Shown here one piece after another: positions 8,043 to 17,119 of a DNA stretch of 64,000 nt (within the stretch, counting starts at the first letter, position 1; each line of letters opens with the position of its first letter). The DNA comes from an uncultured bacterium. GTDB lineage: Bacteria > Planctomycetota > Phycisphaerae > Phycisphaerales > SM1A02. The position numbers and the translations under genes are program-made. The notes below the pieces were generated by a model, which saw nothing but the letters and a program-made list of their open reading frames with translations, did not search any database and was not told the origin of the DNA. The stretch spans positions 18,270-82,269 of the forward strand of contig CAITDI010000088.1 of assembly GCA_903891095.1 (NCBI GenBank), given 5' to 3'.

Positions 8043-10211
8043 ATGGCGAACCAGGCACCAGCAACAGGCGACGGCATCCCTCCGATCTTCCACGCGATCG
8101 CGAAGTACAGCCATCTCATCGTGCCGCTGTCGTTCCTCGGACTCGTCGGCGTGCTCGTCGTCCCGCTGCCCGCGATGATCCTCGACCTCCTCATCTGCAT
8201 GAACATCGCGCTCGCCGCGATCGTGCTGATGACGACGGTGTACATGCGCAAGCCGCTTGATTTCAGCGTGTTTCCCGCGCTTCTGCTCGGCACGACGCTG
8301 TTCCGCCTCGTGCTCAACGTGGCGTCGACGCGCCTGATCCTCTCGATCGAGTCCAAGGATCCCGCGACCTCGATGACCGCCGCGGGCCACGTGATCCAGG
8401 CGTTCGCCAACTTCGTCGCGGGCTCGAACGCGATCGTCGGAACGATCATCTTCATCATCCTCGTGGTCGTGCAGTTCGTCGTGATCACCAAGGGCGCCAC
8501 CCGCATGTCGGAAGTCGCCGCGCGATTCACCCTCGACGCGATGCCCGGCAAGCAGATGGCGATCGACGCCGACCTCTCCGCCGGCACCATCGACGAGAAG
8601 GAAGCCCGCGCCCGCCGCGACGAAGTGTCGCGCGAGGCCGACTTCTACGGCGCGATGGACGGCGCCTCCAAGTTCGTGCGCGGCGATGCGATCGCGGGCA
8701 TCGTGATCACGATCATCAACATCGTCGGTGGATTCGCGATCGCCAAGTTCCAGCTCGGCTGGAGCGCGGTCGACGCGATGAAGACCTTCATGCTGCTCGC
8801 GATCGGCGACGGCCTGGTCTCGCAGCTGCCCGCGTTCCTCGTGGCGATCGCCTCGGGCCTCATCGTCGCGCGCGCCGGCGGCGGCCGCACGGTCGGCGAG
8901 GAAATCCCGCACCAGCTCGCCTCGCAGCCGATGGCGCTGTACCTGATCGGCGGGTTCCTCATCCTCCTGTCGTTCACGCCGCTGCCGACGATCCCGCTCA
9001 TGGGCGCGGGCCTCCTCCTCGGCGGCACCGCCTATTCGATGCAGTGGATCAAGAAGCAGAAGACCGTCGCCAGCGCCGCCAAGGCGCGCTCCGACGCGGC
9101 CAACAAGCCGGTCGATCCGCCCAAGGTCGAGGAGCTCCTCGCAGTCGACACCCTCGAACTCGAGATCGGCTACGCGCTGGTCGGGCTCGTCGATGCTTCC
9201 CGCGGCGGCGACCTGCTCGATCGCATCGCGGGCATCCGCCGCCAGCTTGCGGTGGAGCTCGGTCTGGTCATGCCGGCGGTCCGCATCCGCGACAACATGC
9301 AGCTCGATCCCAACGAGTACCGCGTCAAGGTGCGCGGCGCGGTGATCGCGACGGGCAAGGTGTTCCCCGACCTGCTGATGGCGATGGACTCTGGCCTCGC
9401 CCACGGTCGGCTCGATGGCATGGCGACCAAGGAGCCCGCGTTCGGCCTCGACGCCATCTGGATCGACCGAACCCTCCGCGAGAAGGCCGAGAGCGCCAAC
9501 TGGACCGTCGTCGACGCGACCAGCGTGCTCGCGACCCACATTTCCGAGCTCGTCCGCACCCACGCCGACGAACTGCTCACCCGCGAGGAGGTCAGCAATC
9601 TCCTCGCCCAGCTCAAGCAGAAGACCCCGAAGCTGGTCGAGGACCTCGTCCCCGCCGTGGTCAAGCCGAGCGACCTCCAGAAGATCCTTCAGGCGCTCCT
9701 CCGCGAGCGCGTGGCGATCCGCGACCTCGAGACCATCATCGAGACCCTGGCCGAGTGGATCCCGCACACCAAGGACCACGACGTGCTGGTCGAGTATGTC
9801 CGCAACGGCCTGCGGCGCGCGATCTGCGCGCAGCACTGCGAAGTCGACGAGCGTGGCCGCGCGCGCCTGCGCTGCGTGACCATGGATCCGGCGCTCGAAG
9901 ACACGATCTCCGGGTACATCGACCGCAGCCCGTCGGGCACGACCTTCACGATTCCGCCGCAGCTCGCGACGCGCATCGCGCGCTCGGTCGCCGAGTCGGC
10001 GCGCCCGCTGGCCGAGGTCGGTCGACCTGTGGTCGTCCTGGCGTCGCCGTCGGTCCGCGCCCAAGTGCGGCAGATCCTCGAGCCGCACATTGCGGGTGTT
10101 GCCGTCCTCGGGTACAACGAGGTGGTTCGCGGCACCGACCTTGAAAGCGTCGGCCTCGTGCAACTGACCTCCGCCGGCGCGTCCCAGCACGCGCCCGCAG
10201 CGGTCGGTTGA
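8043..10211 (+). CDS. flhA: flagellar export apparatus protein FlhA
   Basis: FlhA (722 residues, family about 690-700) is the large export-gate protein. Its N-terminal half holds eight membrane helices and includes the FHIPEP signature around residues 154-181 (RMSEVAARFTLDAMPGKQ, then MAIDADLSAG). The C-terminal half is the cytoplasmic ring and docking domain for chaperone-bound substrates, with LELEIGYALVGLVD and DLETIIETLAEW. The ATG at 8043 has AAGGACG upstream. It is 63 bases after flhB and closes the export-gate group; flhF follows after about 140 bases holding a small leader reading frame. Confidence 0.96.
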   Translation: MANQAPATGDGIPPIFHAIAKYSHLIVPLSFLGLVGVLVVPLPAMILDLLICMNIALAAIVLMTTVYMRKPLDFSVFPALLLGTTLFRLVLNVASTRLILSIESKDPATSMTAAGHVIQAFANFVAGSNAIVGTIIFIILVVVQFVVITKGATRMSEVAARFTLDAMPGKQMAIDADLSAGTIDEKEARARRDEVSREADFYGAMDGASKFVRGDAIAGIVITIINIVGGFAIAKFQLGWSAVDAMKTFMLLAIGDGLVSQLPAFLVAIASGLIVARAGGGRTVGEEIPHQLASQPMALYLIGGFLILLSFTPLPTIPLMGAGLLLGGTAYSMQWIKKQKTVASAAKARSDAANKPVDPPKVEELLAVDTLELEIGYALVGLVDASRGGDLLDRIAGIRRQLAVELGLVMPAVRIRDNMQLDPNEYRVKVRGAVIATGKVFPDLLMAMDSGLAHGRLDGMATKEPAFGLDAIWIDRTLREKAESANWTVVDATSVLATHISELVRTHADELLTREEVSNLLAQLKQKTPKLVEDLVPAVVKPSDLQKILQALLRERVAIRDLETIIETLAEWIPHTKDHDVLVEYVRNGLRRAICAQHCEVDERGRARLRCVTMDPALEDTISGYIDRSPSGTTFTIPPQLATRIARSVAESARPLAEVGRPVVVLASPSVRAQVRQILEPHIAGVAVLGYNEVVRGTDLESVGLVQLTSAGASQHAPAAVG

Positions 10212-10348
10212 CGGCCAACGCTGAAACGAATCGCTGCCCCGATTGGTTTTGTTGAGGGCGCACCGCGGACAGGATGTCCTTCGCGCGCGCCAGAGAATGA
10301 AAGACGACCGCCTCGCGGACAGCGTGGCGTTTGCCAGGAGGGCAGCGC

Positions 10349-10435
10349 GTGCAACTCAACCCATACCAGACGAATCCTGAGGCCTCGCGGCAGTTTGCTG
10401 CGCGCGTTGTTGCCGGCTGCGGGGTGCTCGCGTGA
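10349..10435 (+). CDS. 28-residue leader peptide coupled to flhF
   Basis: A GTG at 10349 stands seven bases after AGGAGG (10336-10341), one of the best ribosome sites in the window. It opens a 28-codon frame (MQLNPYQTNPEAS...) whose TGA overlaps the flhF GTG in the sequence GTGA at 10432-10435. The flhF start itself has no Shine-Dalgarno, so ribosomes finishing the leader probably reinitiate on flhF. The peptide is not recognised. It could instead be a remnant of a longer gene, but the frame is closed by a stop 51 bases upstream. Its reality is inferred from ribosome-site strength and stop-start overlap. Confidence 0.5.
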   Translation: MQLNPYQTNPEASRQFAARVVAGCGVLA

Positions 10436-12213
10436 AGCTCAAGACCTACCAGGCCTGGACGATGGCCGAGGCGCTGGCGTTCGTGAAGACGGACCTCGGC
10501 GCGGATGCGGTGATCCTCCATACGCGTACCTTCGAACGCGGCGGTTTCTTCGGCATCGGGCGCAAGTCCGTGGTCGAGATCACGGCCGCACGCGCAAAGG
10601 ACATGCCCATGCCGCAGAAGGACCTTCCCAAGCGGCCCGAGCCTCGTGCAGCAGTGCGTGGCCCGGCGCAGTCGGAGCGAAGCGCGTCCCCGGAGCGAAG
10701 CGCGACCTCGGAGCGAAGCGCGACCTCGGAGCGTGCGGGTGATGTGTTGCGTGCGTCTGCCGCGGCGCGCGCCTACGGAGCGCAGCCGAGTGGTGGGATG
10801 GGCGGTGGTACTGGCGCAGTTCCGGCGGCAACGCCGGCCGTCGCCGTCAACAAGCCGCTCGACATGGACAGCGAGCGCGAGAAGACGCGCCGCCTCGCGC
10901 AGGCGATGGCCGTGCAACTTGAGAAGCAGGCGATGGAACGCGCCACCGCGACCCGCAATGAGGACGTCGTGCGCGAGGTCGCCATCCGCGGTGCGCAGAG
11001 CGCGGCGGCCGCCGCTGCGTCGTCGGCTGCATCGAATAGTGCGGCGCCAAACAACGGCCCTGCGCAGCGTTTCGTGCTGGTTCCCGAGCCGAGCGAGAGC
11101 GGGGGCGCCACGCGCCTGACCGCCGCGGTCGTTCGCGTGCCCGAGCCAACGCCGTCGATCTCGCCGACCCATTCGAGCCTCGAGCTTGCGCAGTCCGATG
11201 CGGGCAAGCCCGCCGCTCGCGCGACGACTCCCAGCGACGGTGAACTCGACGCGATCTCTGCCTTCGTCGGCCGAGTGCTGCAGCGCGGCGGCGCCGATGC
11301 CGCGGCTGGACCCGCGTCCAATCCCGTGTCTCCCCCCGGGTCCATCCCCGTGCGCGAAGTCGTCGAGATCCGCGCCGTCGCCGCCAAGCCCGCGCGCGCG
11401 CGCTCGCTCGAGACCGCCTACGCCAAGCTGATCGAACAGGAAGTCGCCGAGGAACTCGCGACCCGCGTGCTCGCCGACATCGGCGCGCAGTTTGAGTCGC
11501 AGATCGAGGCCGGCGTCGAGCCTTCGCAGGACGACCTTCGCATCGCCATCGAGCGCAGGCTTGCCGCGATGCTGCCGTCGGATGAGGGCGACGCGTTTGA
11601 GGTGCTCTCGGGACGCAACGGCGCGCGCCGCATTGCGTTCGTCGGACCAACCGGCGTCGGCAAGACCACCACGCTCGCCAAGCTCGCCGCGCACCTCAAG
11701 CTCAAGCGCGGCCTGCGCGTGGGCATCGTCGCCGCCGACACCTACCGCATCGCCGCGGTCGACCAGCTGCGCACCTACGCGGAAATCCTCGGCCTTCCCG
11801 TCGAGATCGCCGCGTCTCCCAAGGACGCCGCGCGTGCCTGCGAACGCCTTTCCGACGTCGATGTCATCCTCATCGACACCGCGGGCCGCAGCCAGAACGA
11901 CCACATGAAACTCTCCGAGCTGCGCGCGTTCCTCGCGAGCGCCAAGCCCGATGAGACGCATCTCGTCCTCTCCGCCACCGCAAGCGCACGCACGCTCGCG
12001 CGCGAGGCAGAGGCATTCGGCGCCGTCGGCGTCGATCGCATCGCACTGACTAAGCTTGATGAAGCGGCCACATTCGGCACGCTCGTCACGCTGGTCGAGA
12101 AGCTGGGGAAGCGCGTGAGCTTCTTCACGAACGGGCAGGAAGTTCCGGATCACATCGAGTCCGCGCGAAGCCGTCGTCTGGCAGCGCTCGTACTGGGGAG
12201 CGAAGTCCGCTGA
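10432..12213 (+). CDS. flhF: flagellar SRP-like GTPase FlhF
   Basis: FlhF (593 residues; usual 400-500) is the SRP-family GTPase that sets the site of polar flagellar assembly. Seen: the N-terminal B-domain start KLKTYQAWTMAEALAFVK, then VKTDLGADAVILHTRTF. A long Ala/Ser/Pro-rich region follows, then the NG domain with P-loop GPTGVGKTTT from residue 405, AADTYRIAAVDQL at about 434, DTAGR at about 483 and ALTKLDE at about 540. The extra length is in the linker, which contains an 18-base tandem repeat (10672-10734). The GTG start is coupled to the leader peptide and the stop overlaps flhG by one base. Confidence 0.95.
   Translation: MKLKTYQAWTMAEALAFVKTDLGADAVILHTRTFERGGFFGIGRKSVVEITAARAKDMPMPQKDLPKRPEPRAAVRGPAQSERSASPERSATSERSATSERAGDVLRASAAARAYGAQPSGGMGGGTGAVPAATPAVAVNKPLDMDSEREKTRRLAQAMAVQLEKQAMERATATRNEDVVREVAIRGAQSAAAAAASSAASNSAAPNNGPAQRFVLVPEPSESGGATRLTAAVVRVPEPTPSISPTHSSLELAQSDAGKPAARATTPSDGELDAISAFVGRVLQRGGADAAAGPASNPVSPPGSIPVREVVEIRAVAAKPARARSLETAYAKLIEQEVAEELATRVLADIGAQFESQIEAGVEPSQDDLRIAIERRLAAMLPSDEGDAFEVLSGRNGARRIAFVGPTGVGKTTTLAKLAAHLKLKRGLRVGIVAADTYRIAAVDQLRTYAEILGLPVEIAASPKDAARACERLSDVDVILIDTAGRSQNDHMKLSELRAFLASAKPDETHLVLSATASARTLAREAEAFGAVGVDRIALTKLDEAATFGTLVTLVEKLGKRVSFFTNGQEVPDHIESARSRRLAALVLGSEVR
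10672..10734. repeat. 18-base tandem repeat inside flhF
   Basis: Three full 18-base units of the type TCGGAGCGAAGCGCGACC and half a fourth keep the reading frame and encode S-E-R-S-A-[ST] repeats in the B-domain/NG linker. The unit length is a multiple of three, so copy-number changes would not break the gene. Confidence 0.85.
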
Positions 12214-13196
12214 TGCACGACGGCACCATTTCGACAGACAAGATCACCAACGATCAGGCTGAGAAGCTGCGGAGACTCGTTTCCGCACCGCGGCTCACGC
12301 CTGATGTTGCCGCTTCAGCGAACGCGGCCGCGGGGCTGAGCGTGAGCCCGATCAATGCCAGCGAGCGAACGCGCCCGATGCGCATCGCGCGCGCCATCGC
12401 GGTCTCGAGCGGCAAGGGCGGCGTCGGCAAGACCAACCTCTCGGTCAACCTCGCGGTCGCCTTCGCGGCGCGCGGTCAGCGCGTGGTGCTGCTCGATGCG
12501 GACCTCGGACTCGCCAACGCCGACGTGCTGTGCGGCATCACGCCGCGCGCGACGCTCGAGGACGTTGTGTCGGGCGAGCGCACGCTTGAGGAAGTCATGG
12601 TCAGCGCGCCTGGCGGATTCCGTCTCGTGCCTGGTGCGTCGGGCGTCTCGCGCCTGGCCGACATGGGCCAGATGCAGCGTCGCAGCCTGCTCGAGCAGCT
12701 GCTCATGCTCGAGCGCACGACCGACGTCCTGATCGTCGACACCGGCGCAGGCATCGGCGCCAATTCGATGGCGTTTGCCGCGGCAGCGCACTCGATCCTG
12801 GTCACGACCACCCCCGAGCCGACCTCGATCGCCGACGCGTACGGCGCGATCAAGACCCTGGTCGCCCGCGGGTGTCGCGACGGCCTGCAGCTGGTCGTGA
12901 ACATGGCCGCCAGCGACGAGGAAGCCCGCGCCGTCCACGGCCGCATCGAGCGCGTCGCGCGCGCGTTCCTCAGCACGCGCATCGACTACGCGGGCGCGGT
13001 TCCGCTCGACCCGGCGATCCCCGCCGCAGTCCGCCGCCGCAGCCCCGTGACCGTGCTTTCGCCCGAGGCCGCATCGTCTCGCGCGATCCGCCAGCTCGCC
13101 CGCACGCTTTCCGGTGAAAGCGCGACGGCCGTTCGAGCCGATCAACGACAAGGGTTCCTCGCTCGGCTCGCCGGTTTCCTCGGCACCACGCGCTGA
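12213..13196 (+). CDS. flhG: flagellar number regulator FlhG (MinD-like ATPase)
   Basis: FlhG (327 residues, also YlxH/FleN) is a MinD-like ATPase that limits flagellar number and acts on FlhF. Seen: an N-terminal activator motif DQAEKLR at residues 14-20, matching the DQAxxLR motif that stimulates FlhF GTPase activity. The deviant Walker A SSGKGGVGKTNLS lies at 65-77, LLDADLGLANADVL follows, and DVLIVDTGAGIG is the Walker B region. A C-terminal amphipathic stretch (GFLARLAGFLG) could be the membrane-targeting helix. The ATG overlaps the flhF stop by one base, as expected for partners. Confidence 0.94.
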   Translation: MHDGTISTDKITNDQAEKLRRLVSAPRLTPDVAASANAAAGLSVSPINASERTRPMRIARAIAVSSGKGGVGKTNLSVNLAVAFAARGQRVVLLDADLGLANADVLCGITPRATLEDVVSGERTLEEVMVSAPGGFRLVPGASGVSRLADMGQMQRRSLLEQLLMLERTTDVLIVDTGAGIGANSMAFAAAAHSILVTTTPEPTSIADAYGAIKTLVARGCRDGLQLVVNMAASDEEARAVHGRIERVARAFLSTRIDYAGAVPLDPAIPAAVRRRSPVTVLSPEAASSRAIRQLARTLSGESATAVRADQRQGFLARLAGFLGTTR

Positions 13197-13275
13197 CCCC
13201 GCGAACGGTTTCCCCGGCTCGCGAATCCTCTGAAGCGGGGCGCTCTCCCCGCTGGTCCGTTCGCTGCTGAGTGCC

Positions 13276-13665
13276 ATGACGAAGCCCGCGCCGAAACTTC
13301 CGATCCCGCAGTCCGCTGCCGCGTGCACGGCGTTCGCCGCGTTCAGCGTGTCGATCTTCGTGGGCATCGCGAGCAACAATCCATTCGACGTCGTGCTCAC
13401 GCGCGCACTGGTCGCGATGGCGGGCGGATTCGTCGGTGGATTCCTCGTGGGTCTTGTGTGCGATTGGATCGTGAACCAGGAAGTCGCCCGCGTCGAGAGC
13501 GCGATGGAGGCTGATCTCGCTGCTGCAGACGCCGAAGAGGTTGATCTGGATGGCCTGACCGGCGTCGATGTGCTCGAAGACGAGCCTGGTTCGGTGGCAT
13601 CGCGAGCCGTTCAAACGGAAAATCGCGAAGCAGTCGGTCGCCGTCGAGAAAAGAACGCGGCCTGA
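13276..13665 (+). CDS. small two-helix membrane protein in the flagellar cluster
   Basis: This 129-residue protein is not recognised. It has two hydrophobic segments at about residues 15-31 and 42-63 (ALVAMAGGFVGGFLVGLV). An acidic cytoplasmic-like tail follows (AAADAEEVDLDGLTG) with a basic end. It stands 79 bases after flhG in the same direction and before the sigma-factor gene, so a flagellum-related role is possible. No catalytic motif is visible. Confidence 0.65.
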   Translation: MTKPAPKLPIPQSAAACTAFAAFSVSIFVGIASNNPFDVVLTRALVAMAGGFVGGFLVGLVCDWIVNQEVARVESAMEADLAAADAEEVDLDGLTGVDVLEDEPGSVASRAVQTENREAVGRRREKNAA

Positions 13666-14122
13666 CCCGAAAGGCACTTGCACATTCTGGATTCTCGTTA
13701 TACTGACGTCGTGCAAGTGGACATGGATGTTCATGCAGCACGACGCACGTTGGTTCGAGGCTCTCCGAAACATCGGAGAAACCAGCGAAAAACGAGCGGT
13801 CCCGCGGAGCACGCGTCGGCGACTTGTCCGACACGAGCAAAGCAGGATTCAGGGCGCATCTTCTTGTGCCCGCAGCGAATGGATCTCGCTCACGCGACCT
13901 TTCATATGGTCGCGCCCCGCGTACATCCCTTCGCTTCGGTCTTGGAAGAGCGCTGCTAGCGGTCCGTCTGGAGAACGGTCTGCTGGAGGTGGTCCCGATG
14001 GTCTCGCGTTGCTTGCAACGCACGGCCGCCGGGAAAGGTGAGCGGGTTCTTCGAGGCGTCGCAATGTGCGTCGCACCGACGGACCCCACGAACAGAGGAC
14101 GACTGGTCAAGGAGCCGACCGA
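13666..14122 (+). promoter_or_regulatory. 457-base leader region of the FliA-type sigma gene
   Basis: No convincing gene lies here. A promoter-like pair is seen: TTGCAC at 13678-13683 and TATACT at 13699-13704, with a short 15-base spacer. Further downstream are small hairpins: TCTCCG/CGGAGA near 13767, GCGACC/GGTCGC near 13888, and CGTTGCTTGCAACG near 14008. If the promoter is used, the sigma gene has a leader of about 400 bases, long enough for post-transcriptional control. A 93-codon frame from 13678 has no ribosome site and poor composition. Confidence 0.4.
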
Positions 14123-15331
14123 ATGTCCAGGACTGCACGCGAGAACACCATCGTTTCGAAATCGTCCGCCTCGAAGTCCGCCAGTGCCAAGAGCACGAGC
14201 GGAAAGCCTTCGGTCACGAAGGCTGCCGGTACTCCGGCCGCGACCGCCTTGCCGGCACGCAAGCAACCCAACAACAGCACTGCCGGTGGCAAGAAGGGCG
14301 CAGCTTCGTCTGCGCTCATGACCACCAAGCGTCCCTCGCTCGCCGAGGCCGCTGCCGCCGCGATGCCGCGCACGCGCTCGCGCGTTGCCTCTGCGGCCAT
14401 TCCGGCCATCGAGGTTCAGCCGCAGGTTGCTGCGAAGCCGGCGGCGAAGACCCCCGCCAAGCCTCGCGCTGCCAAACCCGCGCCTGCGCCGCGCACGGTT
14501 GCCAAGGCGACCGCTGCCTCCGCCGCCGCGACGCGCGCTGCAAAGGCTCCGCCGAAGCCGCTTCCGCTCGCGGAGCGCCCGATCGACCAGGTCTGGCGTC
14601 AGTACCGCGCGGAACCCACCGAGGAAATCCGCAACTTCCTCATCGCCCGTCACCTTGATCTCGTCGCCTACGCCGCCGAGCGCCTTCACAAGCGCCTGCC
14701 GAGCGAGGTCGAGGTCAACGACCTCAAGAGCGCCGGCGCGTTCGGCCTCATGGACGCAGTCGAGTCGTTCGACCCTGACCGCGGCGTGAAGTTCGAGACG
14801 TTCTGCACGCAGCGCATCCGTGGCGCCATGTTCGACGAGCTCCGCTCGATGGACTGGGTGCCGCGCCTCGTGCGCAGCCGCACCGCCAAGGTCGAGAAGG
14901 TCCGCAAGTCGATCGAGATGGAAACCGGCGCGCGTCCGACCGAGGACGAGGTCGCGACCCGTCTCAATGTCTCGGGCGACGAGTTCGAGAAGCTCCAGAA
15001 GGACTCGCGTCCGATCTCGATGGTCAGCCTCACCCGCAAGTGCTTCGAGACCGACAGCTCGAAGGACGTGCGCGAGATCGACGTCGTCGAGGACGGCCGC
15101 CAGGAGAACCCGCTGCAGGCCGTGCAGAAGCAGGACCTCCAGGCGCTCATCACCAAGGGCCTCTCGCGCGCCGAGCGCCTGATCGTGATCCTCTACTACT
15201 ACGAGGAGATGACGATGAAGGAAATCGGCGCCACGCTCGACCTCAGCGAGTCGCGCGTGAGCCAGATGCACTCGTCGATCCTCGCGCGCCTCAAGGCGCA
15301 GATGCAGCACCGCGAGACCGTCGAGGAGTGA
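14123..15331 (+). CDS. fliA: FliA/WhiG-family RNA polymerase sigma factor
   Basis: This 402-residue sigma factor is of the flagellar (sigma-28) type. Seen: region 2 at about residues 155-250 (ARHLDLVAYAAERL, VNDLKSAGAFGLMDAVESFD, KFETFCTQRIRGAMFDELR). Region 3 follows with ARPTEDEVATRLNVS. Region 4 at about 350-395 has LSRAERLIVILYYYEEMTMK and SRVSQMHSSILARLK. Typical FliA is about 240 residues; the excess is a 150-residue Ala/Lys/Pro/Ser-rich N-terminal extension resembling histone-H1-like tails. ATG at 14123 follows AAGGAG. Its place at the end of the flagellar genes supports control of late flagellar or motility genes. Confidence 0.92.
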   Translation: MSRTARENTIVSKSSASKSASAKSTSGKPSVTKAAGTPAATALPARKQPNNSTAGGKKGAASSALMTTKRPSLAEAAAAAMPRTRSRVASAAIPAIEVQPQVAAKPAAKTPAKPRAAKPAPAPRTVAKATAASAAATRAAKAPPKPLPLAERPIDQVWRQYRAEPTEEIRNFLIARHLDLVAYAAERLHKRLPSEVEVNDLKSAGAFGLMDAVESFDPDRGVKFETFCTQRIRGAMFDELRSMDWVPRLVRSRTAKVEKVRKSIEMETGARPTEDEVATRLNVSGDEFEKLQKDSRPISMVSLTRKCFETDSSKDVREIDVVEDGRQENPLQAVQKQDLQALITKGLSRAERLIVILYYYEEMTMKEIGATLDLSESRVSQMHSSILARLKAQMQHRETVEE

Positions 15332-15374
15332 GCCAGGAGCAGCAAGCGACCTCCGCAACCAATCCAAAAACAAT

Positions 15375-15410
15375 CCCGGCGCACGATCAATCGTGCGCCG
15401 GGTTCGTTTT
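15375..15410. terminator. bidirectional rho-independent terminator
   Basis: A perfect 12-base-pair stem (15375-15386 with 15391-15402, loop TCAA) is followed by TTCGTTTTT on the plus strand. On the minus strand it is followed by T-rich sequence (complement of CCAAAAACAAT). It sits between the convergent sigma-factor and DUF1080 genes and can serve both. Confidence 0.9.
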
Positions 15411-15436
15411 TCAAACTTGGGTTTGCTGGCGGCGCG

Positions 15437-16813
15437 TCACTTCTTGTCGAGCCGACGCACCATCACGTTGGTGAACTCCACCGGGCAGCCGTGGCACTGC
15501 AGCGCGATCGGGCCGCTCTTCGGCACGCCGGGAAGCTTGGCGTCGATGATGACTTCCTTGTCGTTGAGCCACACGTTGAGCGTCTCGCCGACCATGCGGA
15601 TGCGGAAGCGGTTCCACTCGCCGATCGGCGCGTCGGCGTTCACGCGCGGAGTGACCGCGGCGCGCACTTCGGGCGGCATCTTGGCATCGGTGCGGTAGCC
15701 GTAGACCTCGCCCGAGCCGCACGGCCAGAGCCACATGTTGACCTGGCTCTTGGAATTGCCGCGGAGGTAGATGCCGCTGTCGCGCTCCTCGACCTCGATG
15801 GTCTTGTCGGTGCCGTCGGCGTTCTTGACGATGTTGCCGTCGAGGCCGATGTACGGACGCTGCATCTTGCCCTGGTGCTCGGCGGTCCACTTCCAGTCGA
15901 CGAGCATCTCGAAGTCGCCGTACGACTCGTCGGTCCAGAGCGACTGGCCCTTGCCGTCGAAGTGGAGGACGTTGCCGCCGACCTTCCAGTGTTCGCCTGC
16001 GGGCTTCTCGCCCTTGTCCGCGCCTTCCTTCCAGCCGGTCGTCGACAGGCCGTCGAAGATCGGGCGGAAGCCTGCGGAATCCATGTCGCAGATGCGATCA
16101 GGCGTGAGTTCGTAGTCGGGGCGCGGGAGCTCGGTGAGCTTGAGGTTCTTGAACCAGATCTCGGTGCCTTCGCTCTCGAGGCAGATGAAGCCCTTGCGCG
16201 GCGTCACGCCCGTGCAGCCCGAAACCTCGGTGCCGTTGATCTCGAGCTTGATCGCGCCGTCCTTCGCGGTGACCTTGTAGTGGTTCCACTCACCCTTGCC
16301 CTTGGTGGTGCGCGCCATGGGAAGGCAGCGCTCCCAACCGGCCGGATGCGGACGGTCCGGCTTCATGCTCGCGCCCCAGATCGAGAAGATGTCGCCCTGG
16401 CCCGTGTACAGCGTGCGGCCCTGCGCGTCGACATTGTCGGGCGTGAGCATGATCTGCACCTCGATCGATCGCGAGAAGGGCACGCCCTTCGAGCAGATCG
16501 GATCGCTCCACACGAAGAGACCCGCGTTGCCCGGCTCCGAGAGGTGCTTCCAGTCGAGCTCGAGTACGAAGTTCTCGTACGCCTTCTCGGTGCGCATGAT
16601 GCCCGTCGGCTTGCCCGTGCACTTGATGACGGGCGCGCCCGTCTCGTCCTTGGCGACGGTGAAGGTCGACGGCGCGGTGTTCACGTTGACCCAGCCGCTG
16701 AGGTCGCGGCCATTGAACAGGTCGACGGGGCCGGCGGTTGGTTCAACTGCGAGGGACGGCAGCGCGACGAGGAGCGCTGCGCACGAAGCAACGAAGCGGA
16801 TGGCGGTCTTCAT
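15437..16813 (-). CDS. secreted protein with two DUF1080 (3-keto-disaccharide hydrolase-like) domains
   Basis: This 458-residue protein has a signal peptide (about residues 1-22) and two copies of the DUF1080 fold, at about 28-222 and 250-456. Both copies show the family features: DLFNGRDLSGWVN / PIFDGLSTTGWKE near the start, ENFVLELDWKH / GDFEMLVDWKW, GNAGLFV / DSGIYLRG, and GEWNHYKV / GEWNRFRIRM. DUF1080 proteins are laminin-G-like and include 3-keto-disaccharide hydrolases; they are abundant in planctomycetes. A role in polysaccharide breakdown is inferred. A TAGTGT box lies nine bases before the ATG and no Shine-Dalgarno is present. Confidence 0.85.
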   Translation of the reverse strand: MKTAIRFVASCAALLVALPSLAVEPTAGPVDLFNGRDLSGWVNVNTAPSTFTVAKDETGAPVIKCTGKPTGIMRTEKAYENFVLELDWKHLSEPGNAGLFVWSDPICSKGVPFSRSIEVQIMLTPDNVDAQGRTLYTGQGDIFSIWGASMKPDRPHPAGWERCLPMARTTKGKGEWNHYKVTAKDGAIKLEINGTEVSGCTGVTPRKGFICLESEGTEIWFKNLKLTELPRPDYELTPDRICDMDSAGFRPIFDGLSTTGWKEGADKGEKPAGEHWKVGGNVLHFDGKGQSLWTDESYGDFEMLVDWKWTAEHQGKMQRPYIGLDGNIVKNADGTDKTIEVEERDSGIYLRGNSKSQVNMWLWPCGSGEVYGYRTDAKMPPEVRAAVTPRVNADAPIGEWNRFRIRMVGETLNVWLNDKEVIIDAKLPGVPKSGPIALQCHGCPVEFTNVMVRRLDKK

Positions 16814-17119
16814 AGGTCGGGCACACTAGCGCAAAGCCCGCGCGGGTAGGCGGGCTTTCGCGGCGTTCGCGCGCGAGAATGCGCATTCGCGCGCGTGACG
16901 CGCAGCCGCGCTTGCTTCTGCACGCGCTCGTGTATGTGCGCGTGTACCTGCTCGTGTACCTGCTCGTGTGCATGCTCGTGCGCGCACGCGCGGATCGGGC
17001 TGGGATTCGCGGTGTTTCCGCGCCCAGTCGGCGGCCACTGCTTGACAGAACCCGTCGCCGCGGACTAGAACATGTCCTGAGGCTTGGACTCAGCGTTCCG
17101 TTCATGTCGGGGAGAAGAG
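16814..17119. other. 306-base intergenic region with repeats
   Basis: No gene is supported. It holds the TAGTGT -10-like box of the DUF1080 gene (16823-16828, minus strand). A GC-rich inverted repeat lies at about 16865-16896 (CGCGCGAGAATGCGCATTCGCG). Degenerate 12-base repeats of CTCGTGTACCTG follow at about 16928-16981. The repeats are the same kind of short tandem expansion seen at other gene edges. Confidence 0.5.
16823..16828 (-). promoter_or_regulatory. -10-like box TAGTGT before the DUF1080 gene
   Basis: The box ends nine bases before the ATG at 16813, too close for a normal leader. It is one of the near-leaderless promoter candidates. Confidence 0.3.

Noticed and set aside
13678..13959. 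93-codon frame in the sigma-gene leader
   Set aside because: No ribosome site, no recognisable composition, and it starts within the promoter-like boxes.
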